NCBI GenBank assembly: GCA_964483785.1
Contig: CAZACW010000005.1
Span: 1-64,000, forward strand
Direction of reading: 5' to 3'
Length of the DNA stretch: 64,000 nucleotides
Source: JABDGZ01 sp964483785
GTDB lineage: Bacteria > Omnitrophota > Gorgyraeia > Zapsychrales > Fredricksoniimonadaceae
Position numbers and translations under genes: made by a program. The notes below the pieces were generated by a model. That model ran no database searches, was not told the DNA's origin, and saw only the letters and a program-made list of their open reading frames with translations. Below are positions 17,903 to 28,809 of this stretch, one piece after another. Positions within the stretch are counted from its first letter, which is position 1, and every line of letters begins with the position of its first letter.

Positions 17903-17938
17903 GAGTGTCTCGCTCTATCCAATTTGAGCTACAGGCGC
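17861..17938 (-). tRNA. tRNA-Arg (anticodon CCT)
   Basis: The minus strand folds as a standard cloverleaf. The acceptor stem is GCGCCTG/CAGGCGC, the D stem GCTC/GAGC, and the anticodon loop CTCCTAA with anticodon CCT (reads AGG). The T arm is GTTGG TTCGATT CCAAC, the discriminator is A, and CCA is encoded at 17,861-17,863. The innermost anticodon-stem pair (A-C) is a mismatch. It overlaps the 3' end of the methyltransferase gene on the other strand. Confidence 0.95.
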
Positions 17939-17953
17939 AGAACTTCCACAATC

Positions 17954-17981
17954 TTAATAAATTTTACTTAGAAAAGTTCAA
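17954..17981 (-). promoter_or_regulatory. Candidate promoter of tRNA-Arg
   Basis: On the minus strand TTGAAC (17,976-17,981), a 16-base spacer and TATTAA (17,954-17,959) place the start of transcription about nine bases before the mature tRNA 5' end. The position and box matches are good for a stable-RNA promoter, but this is a by-eye call. Confidence 0.45.
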
Positions 17982-18030
17982 GCCGCCCGTGTCGTTTCCT
18001 TAATTTTTTTCTAGAAAAACGACCAGGCGC

Positions 18031-18047
18031 CCCGTCCGCAGGACGGG
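18031..18047 (-). terminator. Probable terminator hairpin after the TPR gene
   Basis: CCCGTCC (18,031-18,037) and GGACGGG (18,041-18,047) form a 7-base GC stem with a GCA loop. It lies 43 bases beyond the stop of the TPR gene, and further on the minus strand GGTCGTTTTTC follows. It could end the glyQS-to-TPR run before tRNA-Arg. The T-run is displaced from the stem, so the call is moderate. Confidence 0.45.
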
Positions 18048-18089
18048 TTGACTATATTCCACAGCATTACAAATTTACATCCAAAAAAT

Positions 18090-19571
18090 TCATTTCCGAT
18101 ACGGCTCAAGTGTTTTCAGATATTCAGACGGAGGATTATAACCCAAAGCCCGGGCATTTTCCAGATAATGAATGGCCCCTTGAAAGTCCCTGGATTTAAA
18201 CGAGAGGATCGAGAGATTGACAAAGGCATCCTGGTGCGAAGGGTTGATCCCCACGGTTTTTAAATAGGAAGCGATGGCTTCGGCGTTCTGCCCCAAACTC
18301 GCGTACACATTGCCCAAATTATAATAAGCTTCCGCATTTTTAGGCGCGACCTCAACGGCCTTCTCATAATAATTCTCAGCCTCCCTCAACTCCCCCTGCG
18401 ATTCGCTCAAGTACCCCAAATGAAAATAGGCATCGCCGTTATCAGGGCTTAGCTTGACCACCTTCAAATAAAATTGGCGGGCCCGCGGCGGATCGCCCAT
18501 GGCATTAAAAATTTCCCCCATGTTCAAGTACGCCTGCACCTCCCGGGGATGGACATGCACCAGCCGCGCGTACAGCCCCAAGGCCTCCTTGAAATTCCCC
18601 GTGTCCCGGTACAAATCCGCAAGGTTATACAAGGCGCTGGGATAATCCGGTTTCATCTGCAGGGCCTTGGCATAAAAGCGCATGGCCTCATCCTTGCCGC
18701 CCACCTGCTCGTACAAAAACCCCAAATTGTAATAGTCCCCGGCATTGTAATGCTTGCGTTTGGACAATTGCTCGAATTCCGCCAGGGCCTCTTCGCGCTT
18801 TTCCTTGTAGAGATCGTCGCGGGGAGATTCCGCGATGGCGCGGCCGTAGGCCTCGATCACCTGCACATGGATTTTCTCATCATCGGGAAAAAGTTCCAGG
18901 AGCCGGCTGTAGGTCTCCACGGCCTTGGGTGTTTCCCCCAAGGCCCGGTAGGCCTCGCCCAGGTCCAGATAGGCAGACCGCGCGCGGGGATCCAGGCTGA
19001 TCAGCTGTCGGCCGTCCTCCACGGCTTCCTGCCAATGCCCCTCGGCGCGGGCCAACCGCCCCAGCCCCTGATACGCGGCCAAGGCCCGCGGATTCGCCTG
19101 GACCGCCTTTAGGTACAAGTCCTTGGCTTTATCCGGCTGGTGCGCCCTGTCATAAGCATCCGCCAAATGCACCAAGCGGCCGGCATCCGGATGGATGCGC
19201 ACGGCATAGGACCAGAAAGTCAGCTCATCCCGGCGCAGATTGATCTCGCCGATACTCAAAAGCCAATCCGCGCCGCAGAAAACGCACACCGCGGCCCAAA
19301 AGAGATAGCGGACCAGGGATTCCTGCGAGCGCAAAAAAAAGTAAAACCGCTCCAGGCCCTTGGCCAACAGTAAAAAAAAGCCCCAGGCCGCGGCATAGAG
19401 CCAAACATAACGGTACGGCCCCCACACCAGGAACACGGCCGGCGCGCTGATTGAAAACAGCGCCGTGCACAGCGCGGCCCAGCGCTTGCTGATCTTAAAT
19501 TTGCGCGCGCCCCAAAACAGGGCCAAGGCGCAAACGCCGTGGACCGACAAAAAAATCAGGGAGATCTTCAT
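18090..19571 (-). CDS. Membrane-anchored tetratricopeptide repeat protein
   Basis: A 493-residue protein. The first 130 residues hold four hydrophobic helices. Residue 135 onwards is a run of about ten 34-residue TPR units with the usual A-x-x-x-Y and final proline pattern (for example NAEAYYNLGNVYASLGQNAE). The junction (LTFWSYAVRIHPDAGRLVHLADAYD) is the same kind that links the membrane part to TPRs in TMTC/GT39-type proteins, so this looks like the C-terminal half of such a protein without the catalytic loop. The ATG at 19,571 lies five bases after the apt stop and is preferred to the overlapping TTG. It probably serves as a scaffold for protein-protein contacts at the membrane; no specific partner is visible. 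Confidence 0.75.
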   Translation of the reverse strand: MKISLIFLSVHGVCALALFWGARKFKISKRWAALCTALFSISAPAVFLVWGPYRYVWLYAAAWGFFLLLAKGLERFYFFLRSQESLVRYLFWAAVCVFCGADWLLSIGEINLRRDELTFWSYAVRIHPDAGRLVHLADAYDRAHQPDKAKDLYLKAVQANPRALAAYQGLGRLARAEGHWQEAVEDGRQLISLDPRARSAYLDLGEAYRALGETPKAVETYSRLLELFPDDEKIHVQVIEAYGRAIAESPRDDLYKEKREEALAEFEQLSKRKHYNAGDYYNLGFLYEQVGGKDEAMRFYAKALQMKPDYPSALYNLADLYRDTGNFKEALGLYARLVHVHPREVQAYLNMGEIFNAMGDPPRARQFYLKVVKLSPDNGDAYFHLGYLSESQGELREAENYYEKAVEVAPKNAEAYYNLGNVYASLGQNAEAIASYLKTVGINPSHQDAFVNLSILSFKSRDFQGAIHYLENARALGYNPPSEYLKTLEPYRK

Positions 19572-19576
19572 GGGGA

Positions 19577-20098
19577 TCAATACTGGATGACCGAGTAAAT
19601 CGGAAGGTCTTTAAGCTTTTCCTTGCCCTTCAAAAACTGCAGTTCAACCAAGAAAGCGACACCGACGATCTTGACCTTTTGGGTCATCAAGAGGTCAACC
19701 ACGGCCCTGACCGTGCCGCCGGTGGCCAAAAGATCATCCACCACCAAGACCCGGGCGTTGGTGGGCAGAGCATCCTCATGGATCTCCAGGGTGTCCATGC
19801 CGTATTCCAGCTGATAGGTGACGCTTTTGGTCTTATAAGGGAGCTTGCCTTTCTTGCGCACGGGGATGAACCCGGCGCCCAGCTTATAGGCCAAGGCCGC
19901 CCCGAAAATAAAGCCGCGCGCCTCCACCCCGACGACATATTTGACCTTGGCCTGTTTGAAGGCCGCGGCCAGGGTGTCGATGGACTTGCCGAAGGCCTGC
20001 GGGTTTTTGAGCAGGGTGGAAATGTCCTTGAAAATGATCCCTTCCTTGGGAAAGTCGGGGATATCGCGGATATGTTTTTTTAAATCCGTGACCTTCAT
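19577..20098 (-). CDS. apt: Adenine phosphoribosyltransferase
   Basis: This 173-residue type I phosphoribosyltransferase should convert adenine and PRPP to AMP in purine salvage, in the cytoplasm. It has the family start IRDIPDFPKEGIIFKDIS, the VGVEARGFIFGAALAYKLG loop and the PRPP-binding motif RVLVVDDLLATGGT with both acidic residues. The length is exactly that of bacterial Apt. It starts four bases after the stop of the LacI-like gene, within the run sigma factor, LacI-like, apt, TPR protein, all on the minus strand. Confidence 0.95.
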   Translation of the reverse strand: MKVTDLKKHIRDIPDFPKEGIIFKDISTLLKNPQAFGKSIDTLAAAFKQAKVKYVVGVEARGFIFGAALAYKLGAGFIPVRKKGKLPYKTKSVTYQLEYGMDTLEIHEDALPTNARVLVVDDLLATGGTVRAVVDLLMTQKVKIVGVAFLVELQFLKGKEKLKDLPIYSVIQY

Positions 20099-20102
20099 GC
20101 GC

Positions 20103-20951
20103 TCAAGCCTTTCCTAAAGATTCCGCCTTGATCAATTTGGTCGTCAGCAATTCCTTGACCGGGAGCTTGGCCTTGCCGCGGCTGATCAGATACAGCATTT
20201 CCAGGCCTCTTCGCCCCATCTCGATCAAAGGCTGGGCCACCGTGGCCAACGGGATGGAACTGTGGGCGCGCAAAGGATTGTCGTCAAAGCCGCACACCGC
20301 AAGCTCGGCGGGCACGGCGATTTTTTTCTGTTTGGCCACGTCCATCACTTCCAGGGCCATCACATCCGAGGCCGCGAAAATGGCCGTGGGCCTTTGTTTT
20401 AATTTGAACAGTTCCTGGGCCGCCTCGCGCGCCGGGGTGCGCAAGAATCCGCCGTATTTCACGTAGGTGTCTTCCAGCTCAATATGGTGTTTTTTAAGCG
20501 CGTCGCAATAGCCGTCCAGGCGCGCGATGCCGGCCTGGGTCGAGGTGTCCCCCGCGATGGTGGCGATGCGCTTGTGGCCGCGCTTGATGAATTCCTCAAC
20601 AACTTGTTTGGCCGCCTCGTAATTATTGATGGCGATGTAATTGATGGGCTCCTGGATCACATTATTGAGCACCAGGCAGGGCATCTGGCGCATGATCGCC
20701 TTTTTGACGATCTCCACATCATTGTCGATGTCCGCGAACAGAATGCCGTCGACGTGCTTGCGGTCCAGCAGGGTGGCGTCCAGCCAGCTGCCGTGGTCGG
20801 CGCGGTCGGTGATATGCACCAGAAAATCGACGTTCAGGCGGCTGGCCGCGAGATTGACGCCCTTGGTGATCTCGCCGGTATAAAAAGAGTGAAAAATGTC
20901 CTCGAATCTGGGAAGGATCAGTACGAAGATAGGTTTACGTTTGACGGGCAT
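20103..20951 (-). CDS. LacI/periplasmic-binding-type sensor protein lacking the DNA-binding domain
   Basis: This 282-residue protein matches the effector-binding half of LacI/GalR regulators from its first residues. It includes VDGILFADI, the hinge-side RGHKRIATIAGD, the FAASDVMALEVMDVAK loop and VCGFDDNPLRAHSSIPLATVAQP. The 50-60 residue helix-turn-helix domain that should precede it is absent. The sigma-factor gene ends 18 bases upstream, so there is no room for one and no frameshift remnant. There is no signal peptide, so it is not a classical periplasmic transporter component. It could bind a sugar or nucleotide and act on a partner protein, possibly the sigma factor encoded next to it. 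That role is inference. Confidence 0.75.
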   Translation of the reverse strand: MPVKRKPIFVLILPRFEDIFHSFYTGEITKGVNLAASRLNVDFLVHITDRADHGSWLDATLLDRKHVDGILFADIDNDVEIVKKAIMRQMPCLVLNNVIQEPINYIAINNYEAAKQVVEEFIKRGHKRIATIAGDTSTQAGIARLDGYCDALKKHHIELEDTYVKYGGFLRTPAREAAQELFKLKQRPTAIFAASDVMALEVMDVAKQKKIAVPAELAVCGFDDNPLRAHSSIPLATVAQPLIEMGRRGLEMLYLISRGKAKLPVKELLTTKLIKAESLGKA

Positions 20952-20968
20952 AAGCTTAGGTTTTGCGT

Positions 20969-21778
20969 TTACTGGTCCTTTTCATTGAGCATTTTCTTCA
21001 TTTTTTCCATGGTCAAATCTTCGATCTGGCGCACCCGCTCGCGGGAAATGCCAAGCTTTTTGGCGATCTGGGCCAGGGTATGCGCCTGCTGGCCTTCTTT
21101 AAGGCCGAAGCGCAATTCAATGATGGTCTTTTCCCGCGCGTCCAGGCCTTTCAAGATGGTCTGGGCCCGCTCCTTGTTCAAGAACGCGGTCACGGACTCA
21201 TCGGGTGCCGCCATGTTTTCATCTTCCAGAACATCCAGCATCTGGCCTTCGCCGTCTTCGCCTAAGGGCGCGTCCAGGCTGGACATCTTGGCAATGGCGC
21301 CGTCGAGCTCGCGGACCTTTTCCATCGGCACCTTCAGCTTCTTGGCCACCTCCGCGGTGGTGGGCCGGCGGCGCAGGGCTTGGGTCAATTTCTCGACCAT
21401 CTTACGGTATTTGTGAATCTCTTCGTTGAGGTACACCGGCACCCGGATCATCTTGCCCTGGTCGATGATGGCGCGGGAAATGCCCTGCTTGATCCACCAG
21501 GCCGCGTAGGTCGAAAACCGGAAGCCCTTGTGGGGGTCGAATTTGTCCACCCCGCGCATCAGGCCTATATTGCCTTCCTCGATCAGATCGCTTAAGGCGA
21601 TGCCGAGATTGGTATAGCGTTTGGCGATGCTGATGACTAAGCGCAGATTGGAGCGGATCATCTGCTCGCGCGCCCTCTTGTCCCCCCGCTGGATCTTCTT
21701 GGCCAGGGTGATTTCTTCCTCGGCCGTCAGCAAGGGAATGTTCTTGATCTCTTTAAGATAGGACTTAATCGGGTCCAT
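20969..21778 (-). CDS. RNA polymerase sigma-70 factor, short RpoD/RpoS type
   Basis: A 269-residue sigma factor without region 1.1. Region 1.2 starts at residue 2 (DPIKSYLKEI). Region 2 holds NLRLVISIAKRY, DLIEEGNIGLMRGVDKFD and the -10 recognition segment FRFSTYAAWWIKQGISRAI. Region 3 follows (RRPTTAEVAKKLKV). Region 4 ends with the -35 recognition helix-turn-helix TLAQIAKKLGISRERVRQIE. All core residues of group 1/2 factors are present, so it should read normal -35/-10 promoters. The size and missing region 1.1 suggest a group 2 (alternative) factor, but a reduced primary sigma cannot be excluded. It begins three bases after ppdK and is followed by the LacI-like gene. Confidence 0.88.
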   Translation of the reverse strand: MDPIKSYLKEIKNIPLLTAEEEITLAKKIQRGDKRAREQMIRSNLRLVISIAKRYTNLGIALSDLIEEGNIGLMRGVDKFDPHKGFRFSTYAAWWIKQGISRAIIDQGKMIRVPVYLNEEIHKYRKMVEKLTQALRRRPTTAEVAKKLKVPMEKVRELDGAIAKMSSLDAPLGEDGEGQMLDVLEDENMAAPDESVTAFLNKERAQTILKGLDAREKTIIELRFGLKEGQQAHTLAQIAKKLGISRERVRQIEDLTMEKMKKMLNEKDQ

Positions 21779-21781
21779 ATA

Positions 21782-24571
<2,790 letters not shown>

Positions 24572-24592
24572 TGCGTTACTGCCTTTCTTTAA

Positions 24593-25897
24593 TTAGAGTT
24601 TTTCCTTCAAATATCCCGCCAAACGTGCGATGGGGACACGCTCCTGCTGCATGGTGTCCCTGTGACGCACGGTGACCTGCTTATCCTCGAGTGATTGCAC
24701 ATCCACGGTGACGCAAAAGACCGTCCCCACTTCGTCCTGGCGGCGGTACAATTTCCCGATTGCGGCGGTATCATCATACACGCAAACCATGTCTTTTTGA
24801 AGTTCGGATTTTATTTTCTTGGCCAGGGCCACGATGCCCTCGTTCTTTTTCAGCAGGGGCAAAACCGCGACCTTGATGGGCGCCAGTTTGGGGTGGAATT
24901 TCAAGACCACCCGCAGGGCGTCCTTCACCGTCTCTTCATGGTAGGCATCCACCAGAAAGGCCAGGGTGGCGCGGTCGCAGCCGCCGGAAGGCTCGATGAC
25001 ATGGGGAAAAAATTTTTCCGTGGTCACCGGGTCCTGGTACTGTAAGTCCTTGCCGGAAAATTTGGCATGCTGCTTCAAATCATAGTCCCCGCGGTTGGCA
25101 ATGCCTTCCAGCTCGGACCAGCCGAAGGGAAAATGATATTCGACGTCCGTGCATCCAGCCGCGTAATGGGCCAATTCGTCCTTGCCGTGTTCGCGCAGTC
25201 TCAAATGGTCCTGCTTCAGGCCCAGGTCCTTGTACCATTGGAAGCGTTCCTTGATCCACTCTCGGTATTTCTCAGGGGCCTGCTGGGCCGCGCAAAAATA
25301 CTCGATTTCCATCTGCTCAAATTCACGGGTCCGGAAGGTGATATTGCCCGGCGTGATCTCGTTGCGGAAGGACTTGCCCATCTGCGCGATCCCGAACGGC
25401 AGTTTGCGGTGGGTGGAATCCAGGACATTGCCAAAATTCACGAAAATGCCCTGGGCGGTTTCCGGCCTTAAATACACCAGCGACGATGAATCTTCCATGG
25501 CGCCGACGCTGGTTTTAAGCATCAGGTTAAAGGCGCGGGGTTCGGAAAAAGCGGTATGGCCGCATTGGGGGCATCGGTTGTTTTGGATATGGTCCGGACG
25601 CAGGCGCTTGTTGCATTGCTTGCATTCCACCAGCATGTCGGCAAAATTGTCCGTGTGGCCCGAGGCCTTCCAGGTCATGGGATGCATCAGGATGCTGGCA
25701 TCCAGGCCGACGACATCATCGCGCCAATGGACCACAGACTGCCACCAGGCGTTCTTGACATTGCGCTTGAGTTCCGTCCCCAAGGGGCCGTAGTCCCAGG
25801 CGCCGCTGAGGCCGCCATATATTTCGGAAGACTGAAAAATAAAGCCCCGGCGTTTGGCCAGGGCGACGATTTTATCCATTACATCAGCTTGGGCCAT
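24593..25897 (-). CDS. glyQS: Glycyl-tRNA synthetase, homodimeric class II type
   Basis: A 434-residue enzyme charging tRNA-Gly. Motif 1 region RRGFIFQSSEIYGGLSGAWD, a zinc-ribbon-like CKQCNKRL...CPQCG insert (about residues 92-117), motif 2 FRNEITPGNITFRTREFEQME and motif 3 EPSGGCDRATLAFL are all visible. A C-terminal anticodon-binding domain of the HGTP type follows (APIKVAVLPLLKKNEGI). It is of the archaeal/eukaryal/Thermus dimeric type, not the alpha2-beta2 type. It is the first gene of the run that includes ppdK and the sigma factor. A tRNA-Gly lies at 52,492. Confidence 0.96.
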   Translation of the reverse strand: MAQADVMDKIVALAKRRGFIFQSSEIYGGLSGAWDYGPLGTELKRNVKNAWWQSVVHWRDDVVGLDASILMHPMTWKASGHTDNFADMLVECKQCNKRLRPDHIQNNRCPQCGHTAFSEPRAFNLMLKTSVGAMEDSSSLVYLRPETAQGIFVNFGNVLDSTHRKLPFGIAQMGKSFRNEITPGNITFRTREFEQMEIEYFCAAQQAPEKYREWIKERFQWYKDLGLKQDHLRLREHGKDELAHYAAGCTDVEYHFPFGWSELEGIANRGDYDLKQHAKFSGKDLQYQDPVTTEKFFPHVIEPSGGCDRATLAFLVDAYHEETVKDALRVVLKFHPKLAPIKVAVLPLLKKNEGIVALAKKIKSELQKDMVCVYDDTAAIGKLYRRQDEVGTVFCVTVDVQSLEDKQVTVRHRDTMQQERVPIARLAGYLKEKL

Positions 25898-25908
25898 AAG
25901 GAACGATT

Positions 25909-25936
25909 ATTCTATCAAAAGGCCCTTAAAAAGCAA
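25909..25936 (-). promoter_or_regulatory. Candidate promoter of glyQS, extended -10
   Basis: On the minus strand TTGCTT (25,931-25,936), a 16-base spacer ending in TGA, and -10 TAGAAT (25,909-25,914). The ATG at 25,897 is 11 bases beyond the -10 box, which leaves an mRNA leader of about four bases. It lies just before the rsmE stop at 25,939. Confidence 0.5.
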
Positions 25937-25938
25937 CT

Positions 25939-26670
25939 TTAAAACAGCCTTCCGACTATCAATGGAAGCACATTGTCCGTCCTTAAAATCCTCGGCCCTA
26001 AATCCAGGATTTGGCAGCCGGCTTTTTGAAGCAGGCCGATTTCATAATCCAGAATGCCGCCTTCCGGGCCGATGATCAATACTTTTTTCATAGCGCCGAT
26101 CATCGGGTCCTGCGCCCGGGTTTCCCCTCCCTCGGCCAATCGATGATACGGATGGGCTACGAGGGCCTGTTTTCCTTTCATTAAAGCAGGCAGCTGATCT
26201 TCGACAAAGGGTTTAAACCGCTTTATAAGTTTAACCTTGGGCAGGACCGTGTCAAGGGCCTGCTCTAAACCTAAAATCAACTGTTCTTTAATGGCGCCGG
26301 CTTGTAAAGCTGAGGATTGCCACAGGCTTTTCTCGACGCGGCTGAAATTCAGGAGAATGATCTGTTTGACCCCCAACATCGCGGCAGAGAACAGAATTCT
26401 TTTTAGCATGGGCGGCCTGGGCAGGGCCAAAATTAAGGTCAAAGGCAGGGCCTGGGGAGGTTTTTGGCTGAATGTGACATCAAGTTCCAGCGCCTCCTTT
26501 GTCTTATGGGCCACGGTCCCCTGCCCCATCAGGCCGTTGATCCTGCCCACAGATAAAACCTGGCCCTTCCTGGCCTTGAGAATGTCCTGGATATGGTCAA
26601 ATCTGCGGCCGGTCAGCCGCACGCGGGAAGGGCTGATAAAATCAGGGCTGGACAGAAGAATGAGATTCAT
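25939..26670 (-). CDS. rsmE: 16S rRNA (uracil1498-N3)-methyltransferase
   Basis: A 243-residue SPOUT-class methyltransferase that methylates U1498 of 16S rRNA. An N-terminal PUA-like part (SRVRLTGRRFDHIQDILKARKGQVL) is followed by the knotted domain with LGVKQIILLNFSRVEKS and the SAM-binding knot IIGPEGGILDYEIGLL and ILRTDNVLP. The ATG at 26,670 is used because family members start directly with a short strand; another ATG at 26,685 is possible. Either start overlaps the end of panB, which ends at 26,642. The final RLF is close to the family terminus. Confidence 0.9.
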   Translation of the reverse strand: MNLILLSSPDFISPSRVRLTGRRFDHIQDILKARKGQVLSVGRINGLMGQGTVAHKTKEALELDVTFSQKPPQALPLTLILALPRPPMLKRILFSAAMLGVKQIILLNFSRVEKSLWQSSALQAGAIKEQLILGLEQALDTVLPKVKLIKRFKPFVEDQLPALMKGKQALVAHPYHRLAEGGETRAQDPMIGAMKKVLIIGPEGGILDYEIGLLQKAGCQILDLGPRILRTDNVLPLIVGRLF

Positions 26671-27457
26671 GAAAAGAATGGGCATCGTCGGGGAATTGGC
26701 CAGAGAGCACTTCCGTCTTATACTTTTTGACCGCTTCCAGGATCTGCGGCCCCAAATCCGCGTATTTTTTGCTGAATTTGGGATGATAGCGGGTCACAAG
26801 GCCCAGCAGATCATGGATCACCAGGACCTGGCCGTCGCAATGCGGGCCGGCGCCGATGCCGATGGTAGGGACGCTCAAGCGGCCGGTGATGGTCCGGGCC
26901 AATTCGAGCGGAATACATTCCAAAACCACGCTGAAACATCCGGCTCCCTGCAAAAGTTCAGCCCCCTCCATAATGGCCTTGGCTGAGGCCGCGTCCCTGC
27001 CCTGCACCTTCATGCCGCCCAACTGCTGGGCGGTCTGAGGGGTAAGGCCCACATGCCCCATCACCGCGATCCCGGCCTTGATAATGGCCGCGGCCACCTT
27101 GGGGCAATCCTTGAACCATTCCAATTTCACCGCCTGACAGCCGGCCGCGATCAATTGCCGGGCATTGTCCACAGCGGCGCTGGGGTTGAGCTGATACGCT
27201 TCAAAAGGCATGTCTGCGACGAGCAAGGCTTTTTTGACCGCGCGGGCCACGGCCCGGGTGTGGTGCAGCATCTCCTTCATGCCCACCTCGGTGGTGGAGT
27301 TAAGGCCCAGCACCACATTGGCCAGGGAATCGCCCACCAGGATGATGTCTAGGCCCGCCTCGTCGATGAAGGAGGCGATGGGATAATCGTAGGCGGTCAG
27401 CATGGTGATCGGCCGGCGGCGGGCTTTTTGGTCTAAGATATCTTGGATGCTTTTCAT
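26642..27457 (-). CDS. panB: 3-methyl-2-oxobutanoate hydroxymethyltransferase (ketopantoate synthase)
   Basis: A 271-residue enzyme adding a hydroxymethyl group from methylene-THF to alpha-ketoisovalerate, the first step of pantothenate synthesis. It has RRPITMLTAYDYPIASFIDE, the metal-binding GDSLANVVLG, ADMPFEAYQ, KLEW, the MGHVGLTPQ loop with catalytic residues and TIGIGAGPHCDGQVLVIHDLLG. The C-terminal tail carries FPDDAHSFHES, close to the family norm. The gene starts two bases after nfnB and overlaps rsmE. No panC or panD is in the window. Confidence 0.97.
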   Translation of the reverse strand: MKSIQDILDQKARRRPITMLTAYDYPIASFIDEAGLDIILVGDSLANVVLGLNSTTEVGMKEMLHHTRAVARAVKKALLVADMPFEAYQLNPSAAVDNARQLIAAGCQAVKLEWFKDCPKVAAAIIKAGIAVMGHVGLTPQTAQQLGGMKVQGRDAASAKAIMEGAELLQGAGCFSVVLECIPLELARTITGRLSVPTIGIGAGPHCDGQVLVIHDLLGLVTRYHPKFSKKYADLGPQILEAVKKYKTEVLSGQFPDDAHSFHESHSSVQP

Positions 27458-27459
27458 GG

Positions 27460-28809
27460 TCAGCCCAGGGTACGGATGATTTTTTGCGCCGCGGCCTTGC
27501 CGTCGGCAAAGGCCTCCACCACCGAATTCCCGGCGGCCGCGGCCGAGCCGCAGGCAAAGACCTTGTCCATGCTGGTCATGCCGGTTTCCCGGTCGACACT
27601 CAAAAGCCCGTCCTCATCGCATTTTAACTGCGGCAGATACTGCTTCAAAAACCCGTTCGGCCTGCAGCCGTTGGCCATGATCACGGTTTCAGCCTCCAGG
27701 ACAACAGGGTCCTGGGCTGATGGTTCCAGTTTCAATCCCCCTGCCTGTTCGATCAGGTCCAAGGCCCGGCACTTGACGCCGGTGACACAACCTGCGTCAT
27801 CTCCCACCATTTCCAGGACCCTCAGGGTCAAAATTTCAATGCCCTCGTCCCTCGTCTCTTTCAAGATCCCGGGATGAACGCCGGCCTGCTCCTCGAGGCC
27901 ATCAAAGACCAGCCTGACCTGGCTGCCCAGCCGCGCGCTTAAGCGGGCAGCGTCAAAAGCTGAACGGCCGCGTCCCACCACCACGGTCTTGGCCCCTGTG
28001 ATGCCCTGCTGTTTTGCCGCCTTGAGGGCGTCTTCCTTATGGACGGACTGCATGCGGTTTAAGAATTCCACATCATAATACACCCCGGCCAGATCAGCGC
28101 CCGGCAATTCGCTGAAACGCGGCAGGCTGGCACCGACGGCCAGCAATACGGCGGCATAGCCCTGCATAAACAGCTCGTCAATCATCATGGTGCGGCCAAA
28201 GACCACATCGGTTTTGACCTCGACCCCCATATGGGCCAGCAAGGCAAACTGATCGTCGAGCACCTTCTGGGGCAGGCGGAATTCCGGGACCGCGAAGCGC
28301 AGGAGCCCGCCGGGCGCGTGCGCCGCCTCAAAAACAGTCACACCCATCTGGGCCTTGGCCAAATAATAGGCCGCGGCCATGCCCGCGGGCCCGGAGCCGA
28401 TCACCGCGATTTTTTGCCGGGGCTGTGCGGGCACGCGCTTCTCCAGCTTCCATTGGCCGGCATCCGCGGCAAAGCGTTCCAAATTTTTGATGGCAATGGG
28501 CACGCCGTCGGCGTGGAACACGCAGGCCTCTTCGCAGGGCGCCGGGCAGATGCGGCCGCACACCGCCGGAAAAGGATTGTCCTTGCGGATGCGCTCCAGG
28601 GCCTGGGTCGCGTCCCCTTCGCGCAAATAACGGATGAAGCCGGGAATATCGACCCCCAAGGGACAGCCGGTCAAACAGGTGGCTTGCGCGCATTGAGGAC
28701 AGCGCCGCGACTCGTCCTGGCTTACCTTTTTGTTGAGACCCAAAGAGACTTCACCAAACCCGCGAACCCTGGTCTCCTTGAGAATGATGTTCGGCCCTGG
28801 TTTTCCCAT
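27460..28809 (-). CDS. nfnB: NfnB/GltD-type NADPH oxidoreductase, large subunit
   Basis: A 449-residue flavo-iron-sulfur protein. The N-terminal ferredoxin-like part has CPQCAQATCLTGCPLGVDIPGFI and CGRICPAPCEEACVF (cysteines for two 4Fe-4S clusters). The FAD site IAVIGSGPAGMAAAYYLA and the NADP site KTVVVGRGRSAFDAARL follow, then the FAD-closing motif VFACGSAAAAGNSVVEA. This is the glutamate-synthase small-chain fold used as NfnB in electron-bifurcating NADH-dependent ferredoxin:NADP oxidoreductase. The neighbour nfnA supports this rather than a glutamate synthase, as there is no gltB. The ATG at 28,809 is chosen because the family begins near ETRVRGFGEVSLG. The NADP motif reads GRGRSA where GGGNVA is usual. 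The gene overlaps nfnA by 88 bases. Confidence 0.88.
   Translation of the reverse strand: MGKPGPNIILKETRVRGFGEVSLGLNKKVSQDESRRCPQCAQATCLTGCPLGVDIPGFIRYLREGDATQALERIRKDNPFPAVCGRICPAPCEEACVFHADGVPIAIKNLERFAADAGQWKLEKRVPAQPRQKIAVIGSGPAGMAAAYYLAKAQMGVTVFEAAHAPGGLLRFAVPEFRLPQKVLDDQFALLAHMGVEVKTDVVFGRTMMIDELFMQGYAAVLLAVGASLPRFSELPGADLAGVYYDVEFLNRMQSVHKEDALKAAKQQGITGAKTVVVGRGRSAFDAARLSARLGSQVRLVFDGLEEQAGVHPGILKETRDEGIEILTLRVLEMVGDDAGCVTGVKCRALDLIEQAGGLKLEPSAQDPVVLEAETVIMANGCRPNGFLKQYLPQLKCDEDGLLSVDRETGMTSMDKVFACGSAAAAGNSVVEAFADGKAAAQKIIRTLG

Noticed and set aside
20952..20968. Frameshifted HTH domain in front of the LacI-like protein
   Set aside because: Only 17 bases separate it from the sigma-factor gene, too few for a 50-residue domain, and no HTH-like residues appear in other frames.
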